From an uncultured Synechococcus sp. (lineage in GTDB: Bacteria > Cyanobacteriota > Cyanobacteriia > Phormidesmidales > Phormidesmidaceae): a stretch of DNA of 43,187 bases. The position numbers were made by a program, and so were the translations under genes. This document shows, one piece after another, positions 24,114 to 32,195 of the stretch. The stretch's first letter is position 1, and the number at the start of each line of letters is the position of its first letter. The stretch is from assembly GCA_937911865.1 (NCBI GenBank), contig CALDSK010000129.1:1-43187 (forward strand). The letters run 5' to 3'. The notes under the pieces were generated by a model. It did no database searches. It had not been told where the DNA came from and worked only from the letters and a program-made list of their open reading frames with translations.

Positions 24114-25181
24114 CTAGCCGTCCACGGGTTGAGTCGCACTTTGATGGTTAGCACTTTGATGATCAGCACTTCGATGAACGCTGCCCTGATGAACAGCCGG
24201 ATACTCCGCTTTTAATCGAGCCTTCTCGGGCAGATTGGCTTCTCTTTGGCCCAAATCTCGCGCCTGAGCGCAGTAAATATCAAGCGGAGAGATGACCAAG
24301 TCCGCAGTCGTTCCCTTTCTCTGTAGCAGGCGAAGTGCCGCTTTTGGCATGTCTTTTAGCGCCCATCTCAACAGGCTTCGATTGCGTTCCTTGTTGGGCA
24401 GTGGCCAAGCGAGCTTTACGCCGTGCAGCTCATGCAGATATCGGTTGGATTTGCCGTAGCGATACCACTGCTTCTTGAGTTCTTCTAGGGTTTGGCGATG
24501 GCGATGCTGAATGGGCGCATCCTCGGCATAGTAGATTTTCCAGGGCTCTCCGTTGAATGTGCCCTCTCGCTGTATTCGCCAGCAAATATCGGCATCGCCG
24601 CCCGTGGTTAAATAAGGGCGAAATAGCCCAACCTGCTTGAGCGCGGTGAGTCGAACACCCAAATTCGCTGTTTGACCGTAGGCACAAAAAGTGTGAGCCA
24701 GCGTATCTTGCTGGCTCATGGTGCCTTTGCATTCAGCGTAGTGCTCTAGCAGCGTGGACCCGGGAAACGCGGTAATTTTACCTGCCACTATGCCTATTTG
24801 CTCATCTTGAAAGGGGCGCATCAGACCTGCTAGCCACTCTGGCTGCGGATAGCAGTCAGCATCAGTAAAGGCGAGAAATTCACCAGTCGCGGCGCGAATA
24901 CCGGTGTTGCGAGCTGCGTAGGCGCTTTGAATTTCGGTTTCGCTCAGGACTTTGTAAGTCAGGTTCTTTGCGGCGAAGTCTTGGGCAGCAGCATTAAGTA
25001 TTTCAGCGGTGCGATCGCTACTTCCATTATCTACCACCAAATACTCAACCTGATTGGCCGGGTACGTCTGCGCCATCAGGCACGCTAGCAGTCCGGGTAA
25101 ATCCTGCTCGCCATTGTAAATAGGCACAATGACAGAAACCCCCGGGAAATACTGACTAGCTTGATCTGTATCTACATCCAT
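24114..25181 (-). CDS. Glycosyltransferase family 2 (GT-A)
   Basis: A GT-A fold with SVIVPIYNGEQDLPGLLACL, the nucleotide-sugar segment VVDNGSSDRTAEIL, the metal-binding TDADCYPQ and a GDADICWRIQREG acceptor-loop motif. It most likely extends a surface glycan. The C-terminus carries four pentapeptide units (VHQGS VHRSA DHQSA NHQSA) that arise from a 15-bp tandem repeat and are not part of the catalytic domain. The ATG at 25181 (MDVDTDQ) is preferred to a GTG at 25226; the latter would include a 16-bp tandem repeat as coding sequence. It heads the GT2-GT4 pair. Confidence 0.92.
   Translation of the reverse strand: MDVDTDQASQYFPGVSVIVPIYNGEQDLPGLLACLMAQTYPANQVEYLVVDNGSSDRTAEILNAAAQDFAAKNLTYKVLSETEIQSAYAARNTGIRAATGEFLAFTDADCYPQPEWLAGLMRPFQDEQIGIVAGKITAFPGSTLLEHYAECKGTMSQQDTLAHTFCAYGQTANLGVRLTALKQVGLFRPYLTTGGDADICWRIQREGTFNGEPWKIYYAEDAPIQHRHRQTLEELKKQWYRYGKSNRYLHELHGVKLAWPLPNKERNRSLLRWALKDMPKAALRLLQRKGTTADLVISPLDIYCAQARDLGQREANLPEKARLKAEYPAVHQGSVHRSADHQSANHQSATQPVDG
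24136..24195. repeat. Four 15-bp tandem units at the 3' end of the GT2 gene
   Basis: GCACTTTGATGGTTA, GCACTTTGATGATCA, GCACTTCGATGAACG and CTGCCCTGATGAACA stand in tandem and encode a decaying pentapeptide repeat. Confidence 0.92.
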
Positions 25182-25210
25182 CGAGAAAAACGTGCATCGA
25201 GAAAAACACG
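25179..25210. repeat. 16-bp tandem duplication at the start of the GT2 gene
   Basis: CATCGAGAAAAACGTG (25179-25194) is followed by CATCGAGAAAAACACG (25195-25210), with two mismatches. The first copy contains the GT2 start codon (ATG on the minus strand). Confidence 0.88.
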
Positions 25211-25423
25211 ACTCATGTGCCAACACTTCCTATATATCTGTATATGCGTCGATCATGTCAGTATTTCCGAAATCTACTCACAGTCGCCCTGGCATCTTCA
25301 ACATATTCTTATAGGATCTAGCGTGCCCAGGACGAATATTCACATCAAACCTACGTGGATCTCACAGCTAACCCGCTACGCTAACAAGAACCAGGTCGCC
25401 ACCCATCGATCGATTCCCTAATC

Positions 25424-26422
25424 ATGCACAATCCCAAAGTCAGTATCTGCGTCCCCACCTACAACCGCGCAGCCATCCTTCCCTACGCTGTAAATAGCGT
25501 CCTCAATCAGACCTACACAGACTTTGAGCTACTTATTTGCGACGACGCCTCTCCGGACAATACTGCCGACGTTGTGGCCCAGTGGGATGATTCGCGCATT
25601 CGCTACATTCGCCACCCGCAAAACATCAAGCGCAGCCGTAACATGCGTTCTGGATATGAAGCGGCCAGAGGCGAATACTTCATCAAATTCGATGACGACG
25701 ACGCACTGACCCCGACCTTTCTTGAAAAGACAGTCACGATTCTTGACGCAAACCCTGATGCTGATTTTGTCTGCACGGATCACTGGGTAATCAACGCTCG
25801 CAACGAACGCGACGAAGCAGGCACTGCCGCTAACTCTGCAAAGTGGGGCAAAGACAAACTCGCTCACGGAAAACTAGACGATCTGCTCGCCGAAACGTTT
25901 GTGCGCCAGAGCCTTCAGGTTGGTTCCTCTCTCTTTCGCAAAAGCAGCCTAGACGCCGTTGATTTCATGCGTTTTGAGGCCGATGGCTGCGAAGACTTTG
26001 ACCTTTTAGTCCGCTGCGCTCTAGCCGATCAAACGGCCTACTTTATTCCTGAGCGACTGATGGAATACCGCTTTCACGGGGGCCAAAATAGCCTTAAGCA
26101 AGACATTCATTTCCTCACGGCTAAGTCCTTTTGCCTGAACAGCTATCGCTTTCCGGATCGCCCAGATATGGAAAGAAATCGGATCAACAATCTCGCATCG
26201 CTCAAGCAGGTGTTAGCAATGCGTTTGATTGAAAAAGGAGAAACGCAAAAAGGGCGAACATTGATTGCTGAACTAAAAGATTCTGGCAAACTTTCCAGCC
26301 GAGCCCAAGTGGGTAAGGTGCTATCTTACTTACCAGCTTGGGCGAGGCAGTTAGTCTTTAATGGCTTCCGCCAGATGCGACCGAAAGACTACAGCGAGAA
26401 AGTCAGAAATGCTGCAGGATAA
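25424..26422 (+). CDS. Glycosyltransferase family 2 (GT-A)
   Basis: A 332-residue GT2 enzyme: VSICVPTYNRAAILPYAVNSVLNQTY, the FELLICDDASPDNTADVV donor loop, the metal-binding FDDDDALTP and an EADGCEDFDLLVRCAL acceptor loop. It has no membrane segment. It diverges from the other two glycosyltransferase genes across a 242-bp spacer. Its 3' end overlaps the next gene, a lipoprotein, by 14 bp if that gene starts at 26409. Sugar and acceptor are unknown. Confidence 0.93.
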   Translation: MHNPKVSICVPTYNRAAILPYAVNSVLNQTYTDFELLICDDASPDNTADVVAQWDDSRIRYIRHPQNIKRSRNMRSGYEAARGEYFIKFDDDDALTPTFLEKTVTILDANPDADFVCTDHWVINARNERDEAGTAANSAKWGKDKLAHGKLDDLLAETFVRQSLQVGSSLFRKSSLDAVDFMRFEADGCEDFDLLVRCALADQTAYFIPERLMEYRFHGGQNSLKQDIHFLTAKSFCLNSYRFPDRPDMERNRINNLASLKQVLAMRLIEKGETQKGRTLIAELKDSGKLSSRAQVGKVLSYLPAWARQLVFNGFRQMRPKDYSEKVRNAAG

Positions 26423-27446
26423 GCAACGACGAAAGATAACCTGCTCTTTTGCGAGTAGGCCGCTGTCTTGGGTTTTCCTAGCAGCCCTCTTGTTGTTACC
26501 TAGCGCCTGTTCGACTAGGCTAGCTTCAGTTTCTGATATGGCTAGGTCTGAGGAGTCAATACCGAATGAGCCAAACCTGAACGAGCCAAACCCGAACGAG
26601 CTAAACCTGAACGAACCAGCTTTGTCTGAGCAGGTCCTCGCTCAATCTTCTCCTGTAGACTACCTCACCTATGATCTACCGCAGGCAACGGTGCATGTTG
26701 TTCGCCTTGATCCTCAATCGGTGTCGCTGTCAGTAGTAGCGGTAGATGGGCTAGAAACGGTGGATGCGATCGCTCGTTCGAACAATGCGATCGCCGCAAT
26801 CAACGCAGGCTTCTTCGATCCACAAAACGGCAAAACCACCTCTTACTTATCTTCGCAGGGCGAACTGGTCGGCGATCCGACTGAGAACGAACGCCTGATG
26901 GATAATCCAGATCTACAAAGCTACTTGCCTGATATCCTCAATCGGTCAGAGTTTCGTCGCTATTTCTGTCAACCAACAGACAAAGAGCCTGTCGCTGAAG
27001 GCGAGGGTGTGATTAAGTACGACATCACCTTTCACGATGCCCCGATTCCCAATGGCTGCCAACTAGACGATGCGGTTGGCGCAGGCCCCCAGCTGCTGCC
27101 TGAAGATACCTCAACGGCCGAAGCCTTCACGCATTATGAAAACGGTGAACTTGTTCGAGATGCCATTGGTAGCGTCAGTCCAAATGCTAGAAGCGCTGTC
27201 GGCACAATCGGAAATACCGAAGAGATCGTCTTCATTATGGCCGCTCAGCGAGAAGATGCTGCTGGCTTTACGCTAACTGATATGGCCGATTTTGCAACAA
27301 CGACGCTTGGCGTAGATGCCCTACTCAACTTAGACGGCGGCAGCTCTTCCACGCTTTACTACGACGGTCAGATACACACCGCTAGAGTAGACGCAGAAGG
27401 CAACCCGATTGAGCGCCCTGTAAAATCCGTTATTTTGGTCAAATAG
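26409..27446 (+). CDS. Phosphodiester glycosidase (NAGPA/DUF2233) lipoprotein
   Basis: The catalytic region (residues 75-345) has the NAGPA signatures: VHVVRLDPQSVSLSVVAVDG, IAAINAGFFDPQNGKTTSYL, GAGPQLLPE, and the end LLNLDGGSSSTLYYDG. Family members remove a sugar from a phosphodiester-linked glycan. The start is an ATG at 26409 (MLQDKQRRKI), overlapping the upstream GT2 by 14 bp; a longer frame begins at 26361. A signal peptide ends in LLLLPSAC, an imperfect lipobox, so an exported lipoprotein is likely. Residues 53-72 are pentapeptide repeats (NEPNL NEPNP NELNL NEPAL), a 15-bp tandem repeat at the linker between signal and catalytic domain. Confidence 0.88.
   Translation: MLQDKQRRKITCSFASRPLSWVFLAALLLLPSACSTRLASVSDMARSEESIPNEPNLNEPNPNELNLNEPALSEQVLAQSSPVDYLTYDLPQATVHVVRLDPQSVSLSVVAVDGLETVDAIARSNNAIAAINAGFFDPQNGKTTSYLSSQGELVGDPTENERLMDNPDLQSYLPDILNRSEFRRYFCQPTDKEPVAEGEGVIKYDITFHDAPIPNGCQLDDAVGAGPQLLPEDTSTAEAFTHYENGELVRDAIGSVSPNARSAVGTIGNTEEIVFIMAAQREDAAGFTLTDMADFATTTLGVDALLNLDGGSSSTLYYDGQIHTARVDAEGNPIERPVKSVILVK
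26565..26624. repeat. Four 15-bp tandem units coding for NEPNL-type pentapeptides
   Basis: Units at 26565-26579, 26580-26594, 26595-26609 and 26610-26624 each encode an NE-P/L-N-L/P-like pentapeptide, with increasing divergence in the last unit. Confidence 0.92.
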
Positions 27447-27483
27447 CCTCAGCTGAAGAATTTTCGGCTCAAAGGCTAGCTCG

Positions 27484-28236
27484 CTAGGCTGGCATAGTCG
27501 AGTGCGCCCAATGTTTTACATCAACGCTCGCACCGCCAGCGACCACTAAGGCCGCCGTATAGGCTTCTGGCACGGCAATGAGATGTAGCTTCCAACCGTC
27601 CTCACAGCCAGTAGGTACAGCGGTCAGCCGCGGCGGGTCTATCTCTACTTGCACCGATGTCATGGATTGACTCAGTCCTAGCCCAATCGCTTTTAGGTAA
27701 GCTTCTTTGCAGGTCCAATAGGTCAAGAAAGCTTTTAGCGGGTGGGTTGCGGCTTCTACATAGCGCTGCTCGCTTGAGACCAAGCAGCGTTCCATCATGC
27801 CGTCTAACCGTTGAATTTTTTTAATTTTCTCGATATCTATGCCCACCCGGTGAGCGTAGCCCAGCACACACAGCGCTAGCTCACCCGAGTGCGAAACATT
27901 AAAATGAAAGTCGCAGTTCCCAGGCGCAGATTGCGCAGTGGTTTGTCTTTCTGCGCTCATTTGACTTTCTAAGCCCACTGGTTCCACGCTGGGCTTGCCA
28001 TATTTTCCATAGCAAAAAGCAATGTCATGAGGCACGCATTGAAAGTGCTGGCTCAGTAGATATCGAAGGGTTCCTCTCGCTACGATAAAGCGGCGGCGAT
28101 CGTCTGGAAAGCGGAAGCGGTTGGCGCGCGATCGCTCATCTTCTGCAAGACACCTTTCATACCGCTGCACAGTCTCTTCCGAAACATGCAGCGGAATCTG
28201 CCAAACCTGAACCCTATCATTCATTTTCGCGCCCAT
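27484..28236 (-). CDS. 4'-phosphopantetheinyl transferase (Sfp/HetI type)
   Basis: The 250-residue protein has the three motifs of the Sfp-type transferases: FNVSHSGELALC (near residue 122), GIDIEKIKKI (near 142) and FLTYWTCKEAYLKAIGLGL (near 190), with the Mg-binding Asp and Glu in place. It moves the phosphopantetheine arm of CoA onto carrier proteins; cyanobacteria usually have one such enzyme for both fatty-acid and secondary-metabolite carriers. No carrier gene is nearby. Start ATG at 28236, or an inner ATG at 28224. The gene faces the NDH-2 gene across 61 bp, so the two promoters must be very compact. Confidence 0.93.
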   Translation of the reverse strand: MGAKMNDRVQVWQIPLHVSEETVQRYERCLAEDERSRANRFRFPDDRRRFIVARGTLRYLLSQHFQCVPHDIAFCYGKYGKPSVEPVGLESQMSAERQTTAQSAPGNCDFHFNVSHSGELALCVLGYAHRVGIDIEKIKKIQRLDGMMERCLVSSEQRYVEAATHPLKAFLTYWTCKEAYLKAIGLGLSQSMTSVQVEIDPPRLTAVPTGCEDGWKLHLIAVPEAYTAALVVAGGASVDVKHWAHSTMPA

Positions 28237-28297
28237 AGCCTCGACAGTTCCGTCTGTCTATTATCTTCATCCAAGCGCTTTTTATAGAACCCCTTTC

Positions 28298-29548
28298 ATG
28301 GCTGTTTCCTCACGAGCGAATCCTCACATTTGTATTGTCGGCGGAGGGTTTGGGGGGCTATATACCGCGCTATATCTACAAAAGTATCGCCATCTCAAAA
28401 GCAGCCGCATCACGCTGATTGAACCTGATGAGCGGTTCGTATTCTTCCCGATGATGTACGAGCTGATCACCGATGAGCTAAAGCAGTGGGAGCTTTTTCC
28501 GACCTATAGCAGCCTGCTAACTGGCACGAATATTCAATGGCAGCAAGACCACGCCGAGTCAGTCGATCTATCGCAGCAAAAGGTGATCGTTTCTAGCGGC
28601 GACGTTTTTATTTATGACTATCTGGTGTTGGCCACTGGGGCAAAAAATCGACCGATTGATCTGCCTGGGTTGAATGAGCATGCGCTAACCTTTCGCTCTT
28701 ATCAGGACGCGCTAACGTTGACGGCGAGGTTGAAGCAACTGGTGCGATCGCAAACACTCCAAACCCAATCTGACAGCATTCAGCCTATCTCTGTTGTCGT
28801 AGTTGGCGGCGGTGCTAGCGGGGTGGAACTTGCCTGTAAGGTGGCAGACTATTTAGGTCAGCGAGGAAGAATTTCGCTAGTAGAACGGGGATCGCAGCTG
28901 CTCTCTAACTTTCCTAAGGGGCTTCGACGGCAGGCTGATCGCGCATTGAAAAATCGACAGGTCAACGTACTAATAGAAACCAGCGTCTTAGCCATTGATG
29001 CCGATACAGTTACGCTCACACAAGACGAAACACAAACGACGAGGCCCAGTCAATTGACGCTATGGGCAGTTGGAACGCAGCCGCGTCCCTGGCTAGGCGA
29101 GCAGTCTGTTAAGCAAAACGACTACGGTCAAAGGCTCACTCGCAGAACGCTACAGCTAGCAGACGATGAGTCTGTTTTTGTGCTCGGTGACAGCGCGGAT
29201 GTGCGAGGGCCGAAGGGAAAAGCCGCACCTAATACTGCGCAAGCAGCTTTTCAGGCCGCGAGCAGAGTGGCAGCTAACCTGGCGGCAATAACTCAAGGCA
29301 AACAGCCAAAGCCGTTCAATTATTTACATTTGGGCGACATGATTACGCTAGGAATTGGCGATGCCGGACTTTCAAGCTTTGGGATTACGTTGGGCGGTCG
29401 TCTAGCTGCGTTGATTCGCCGGGGCGTCTATGTTTTTCGGATGCCAACCCGGCATCATCAGATTAAAGTAGGCCGTCGGGCACTAGGGGAACTGTTTCGC
29501 GCTCTGTTCAGAAAGCGTTTCAAAAAACGTTGGTTCAAAAAACGTTGA
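28298..29548 (+). CDS. ndbB: Type-II NADH dehydrogenase, NdbB/NDC1-like
   Basis: This 416-residue flavoprotein has two Rossmann motifs: HICIVGGGFGGLYTALYLQ (FAD, residues 7-25) and VVVVGGGASGVELACKVADY (NAD(P)H, near 166). The C-terminal SVFVLGDSADVRG (near 292) binds the flavin. RFVFFPMMYELITDELKQWE resembles NdbB/NDC1, which in cyanobacteria and plants reduces demethylphylloquinone in phylloquinone synthesis; a general type-II NADH dehydrogenase is an alternative. A basic C-terminal tail (KRFKKRWFKKR) extends the fold and is partly built from a 15-bp duplication. The start is ATG at 28298. pxcA follows 80 bp downstream on the same strand. Confidence 0.8.
   Translation: MAVSSRANPHICIVGGGFGGLYTALYLQKYRHLKSSRITLIEPDERFVFFPMMYELITDELKQWELFPTYSSLLTGTNIQWQQDHAESVDLSQQKVIVSSGDVFIYDYLVLATGAKNRPIDLPGLNEHALTFRSYQDALTLTARLKQLVRSQTLQTQSDSIQPISVVVVGGGASGVELACKVADYLGQRGRISLVERGSQLLSNFPKGLRRQADRALKNRQVNVLIETSVLAIDADTVTLTQDETQTTRPSQLTLWAVGTQPRPWLGEQSVKQNDYGQRLTRRTLQLADDESVFVLGDSADVRGPKGKAAPNTAQAAFQAASRVAANLAAITQGKQPKPFNYLHLGDMITLGIGDAGLSSFGITLGGRLAALIRRGVYVFRMPTRHHQIKVGRRALGELFRALFRKRFKKRWFKKR
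29519..29548. repeat. 15-bp tandem duplication at the end of the NDH-2 gene
   Basis: TTCAAAAAACGTTGG (29519-29533) is followed by TTCAAAAAACGTTGA (29534-29548). The single change, G to A, makes TGG into the TGA stop codon. Confidence 0.95.
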
Positions 29549-29628
29549 GTGAGCGTAATTGTCAACAGAAAACACACCGTAGGCTTACTATATAGTGACT
29601 AAACCATACGGTTGCAGCTTTAGTAGTA

Positions 29629-30942
29629 ATGACAAACTCTTCGCAGCGATTCGGACTATTTGACCGAATCAGACAATGGTTCGTCAAAACGCCCGACAGA
29701 GCACTCGATCAAGCTTACGAAGCCGCCCTCAAAATTCGCCAGCTAGAGGACGTTTACTTTGAGGGCGAGCCGATTGCTCCAGGCACTGGCTATAGCCCAA
29801 GTGCCTATCAGCTGCTCGAAAAAGATCTCAAGAAGTATCTATCCGTCATTCGTAGGCGAATGGCCAAGTTTAGGGCCAGCAGCGATACCCTGCCAACAGC
29901 TGATTCGCCGCAGTTGAGTACCCCCCTGCCCGACGACGTGCCGCTTAATCAAATCAATGGTCCAGCCATTTTTTTGCGCAAGCTACAGCTCATTGACGAC
30001 GTTTTATTGCGCTATCCCCAAGATGGAGGTATTGCACTCAAAGCTAGTCAGCGATCGCCTGGTACGTCTGTGGCTGCGCTTTCTGTTGCAGACAGGCCCC
30101 CTGCACTCTCACCAGCCGCTGAAGACACGCCCAATCAGGCACTAAGCGCCCGCAGCAGCGTCCTTCCTCGATCGATACTGCGAACCGTTGATCGTATTAA
30201 ACAGGATCTAGATCCAGATGCTGAAGTTGAGGTTGTTCGCAACTTTCGTAGCTCAAAAACGCAGACAACCGTTGCGATTACGTTTGTTTTGCAGCTCATC
30301 ATTGTGCCGCTGTTAGCTCAATACCTCAGCAAGAACTTCGTCGTTGCACCGATTGTAGAGTACGCCCGAGACACGACTCAGGCTGAAGTCTTCCTCAACG
30401 TGGCGATGGAAGAAGACGCGCTGCATGAGCTTCAGCAATATGAGGAGCGGTTTCGCTTTGAGGTGCTCATAGGCAAAGCACCCGATTTAAGTGAGGTAGA
30501 AATTGAAAATAAGGTTAGACAAAAAGCCTTTCAAATTGAAGAAGAGTACCGAGCTCGCAGTGCAGACGCGGTAGAGAACGTCTTTGCCGATGTGATTGCG
30601 GTCCTGGCATTTTCTCTGCTACTGACTAGCCGCAAAGATCAAGTCGCTACGCTCAAATCGTTTATCGATGAAATCGTCTATGGCCTTAGCGATAGCGCTA
30701 AAGCCTTCATTATTATTTTGCTGACCGATACATTCGTGGGCTTTCACTCACCTCACGGGTGGGAAGTGCTATTGGAAGGTGTGGCAGATCATCTAGGGCT
30801 TCCTGCCAATCGCAATTTTATTTTCCTTTTTATTGCGACCTTTCCAGTCATTCTAGACACCGTCTTCAAGTACTGGATTTTCCGCTACCTCAATCGAATT
30901 TCCCCCTCTGCTGTGGCCACCTATAAAACCATGAACGAATAG
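29629..30942 (+). CDS. pxcA: Proton extrusion protein PxcA (CotA/CemA family)
   Basis: The 437-residue product is the cyanobacterial CemA homologue. The N-terminal 200 residues are polar; the C-terminal part contains the four hydrophobic spans typical of CemA (for example TVAITFVLQLIIVPLLAQYL, DVIAVLAFSLLLTS, SDSAKAFIIILLTDTFVGFH, FIFLFIATFPVILDTVFKYW) and ends with the hallmark YLNRISPSAVATYKTMNE. PxcA supports light-driven proton export and inorganic-carbon/nitrate uptake. It is last of its string and has a strong terminator. Start ATG at 29629. Confidence 0.95.
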   Translation: MTNSSQRFGLFDRIRQWFVKTPDRALDQAYEAALKIRQLEDVYFEGEPIAPGTGYSPSAYQLLEKDLKKYLSVIRRRMAKFRASSDTLPTADSPQLSTPLPDDVPLNQINGPAIFLRKLQLIDDVLLRYPQDGGIALKASQRSPGTSVAALSVADRPPALSPAAEDTPNQALSARSSVLPRSILRTVDRIKQDLDPDAEVEVVRNFRSSKTQTTVAITFVLQLIIVPLLAQYLSKNFVVAPIVEYARDTTQAEVFLNVAMEEDALHELQQYEERFRFEVLIGKAPDLSEVEIENKVRQKAFQIEEEYRARSADAVENVFADVIAVLAFSLLLTSRKDQVATLKSFIDEIVYGLSDSAKAFIIILLTDTFVGFHSPHGWEVLLEGVADHLGLPANRNFIFLFIATFPVILDTVFKYWIFRYLNRISPSAVATYKTMNE

Positions 30943-30990
30943 TGACAGATTGCAGCCTGAATAAGGTTAATCATTTAAAAACCAGTCAAC

Positions 30991-31031
30991 AAGAAACCTC
31001 TCTATCGCGCTGTGCGATAGAGAGGTTTCTT
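30991..31031. terminator. Terminator after pxcA
   Basis: An 18-bp perfect stem AAGAAACCTCTCTATCGC/GCGATAGAGAGGTTTCTT with a 5-nt loop, T-rich on the right arm. The arms are symmetric enough to serve psbM (minus strand) as well. Confidence 0.92.
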
Positions 31032-31134
31032 AGAAACTTTTGATATGCAATTTCGGCTACCAGATACTGTCTAATTGGCGCTCAGCAGGTGACTAAACAA
31101 CCCAGACTAAACAAACCAAGCATGTGAAGGCGAC

Positions 31135-31245
31135 TTATGTACCTGTCTTCTTACTGGCTGTTTGGATATACAAAATCAATAGAAATACCGTTGGAACAAA
31201 GACGAACAAAACGCTCGCTACAAAACCCAGTTTGTTAGTTTCCAT
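31135..31245 (-). CDS. psbM: Photosystem II reaction centre protein M
   Basis: This 36-residue one-helix protein was read from the minus strand: [36 protein letters not shown]. The pattern [25 protein letters not shown] is that of PsbM, which lies at the PSII dimer interface. It has no close partner on this strand. About 120 bp separate it from the ferredoxin gene upstream. Confidence 0.97.
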   Translation of the reverse strand: METNKLGFVASVLFVFVPTVFLLILYIQTASKKTGT

Positions 31246-31366
31246 GAGTGCCTACCTACTCCTAAACATTTATTAAGCCAACTGCCCATAGCATAACACT
31301 CCGCCGCTCTCTCAATGGATCTGATCAGGGGGCTCAAAAATTGATAGGAACTTAACTGAGGCAAGT

Positions 31367-31786
31367 CTACTCCGCTACCGTAGAAGCCGGTTCTTCGGAG
31401 GCTTGCTCGCTTTTCGCCTGGGTGGCAGCGGCTTCGGCCGCTTGCTTTGCTGCCGCTTCGGCTTTGGCCTTTTTGAGGCTTTCTTTTTTATCTGGCTTGG
31501 TCACTACGCTGATAGGACCGTTCACAATCGTTTGGCAGGCAAGGCGACAGCTTGAAGGGCGCTTTTTCAACATGCGATCTTCTACCGCAGTACGGGGCGA
31601 GAGATTACTAGCACCTTCTACGATGTCAACGACGCAGGTACCGCATTGACCGTAGCCACCGCACTGAGTGAGCTTGCCCATAAAGGTGTAAATATCAATA
31701 TTGTTCTCCTGAGCCTTGAATCTCAGGTTTGCACCGTAGGCGGCATCAATTTCTTTATTTTCTTTAACAAACTTAATATTGACCAT
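31367..31786 (-). CDS. 2Fe-2S ferredoxin with Ala/Lys-rich tail
   Basis: This is an adrenodoxin/thioredoxin-like plant-type 2Fe-2S protein: the cluster motif is C-x5-C-x2-C in [15 protein letters not shown], with the fourth Cys in [10 protein letters not shown]. It resembles the ferredoxin often found beside psbB in cyanobacteria, whose electron partner is not settled. Residues 95-139 are an Ala/Lys/Glu-rich tail ([20 protein letters not shown]) beyond the fold. I chose the ATG at 31786 ([12 protein letters not shown]); the frame continues to a GTG at 31801. psbB diverges 409 bp away. Confidence 0.88.
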   Translation of the reverse strand: MVNIKFVKENKEIDAAYGANLRFKAQENNIDIYTFMGKLTQCGGYGQCGTCVVDIVEGASNLSPRTAVEDRMLKKRPSSCRLACQTIVNGPISVVTKPDKKESLKKAKAEAAAKQAAEAAATQAKSEQASEEPASTVAE

Positions 31787-32195
31787 AACCTGCTGTTTCA
31801 CCTGTTTTATGCGGCTATCCGTGAGGCCAACTGCGACTTCTACACCTCGCTTGCTTGCCCCAAAGATTGAGAAATAGTTACACTTCTTTATACACCTTCA
31901 TTTTTACATCTTAGTAAACAAACTGGGTTGAGACACGCCAATTTTCTTGTTTTTCTCTGGTCTTTTTCTGGCGCAGAAGGAGAGATTGCGTTGAAATATC
32001 AGTCTTGACTTGGTCTGTGAAGTGTCTATTTCTGGTAGCCTTAGTAGTATCTGAAGTCTTTTTACAGGGCGTCAAGTATTTATTAACAAGGTTTTCGCTT
32101 TACTAAGTCTCAAAGGTGTGTGCTTATTTGTTGAGCCTCACTGCTTAGGTGGGCGGAAGCACGATTTTTAGCAAAAACAAGGAGGAGCGTAATCA
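31787..32195. other. psbB/ferredoxin divergent control region, 409 bp
   Basis: No gene is visible. It must contain the psbB promoter and leader; candidates include TTGACT near 32007, but I cannot fix the start site. A strong ribosome site (GGAGGA) stands 10 bp before the psbB ATG. Confidence 0.5.
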
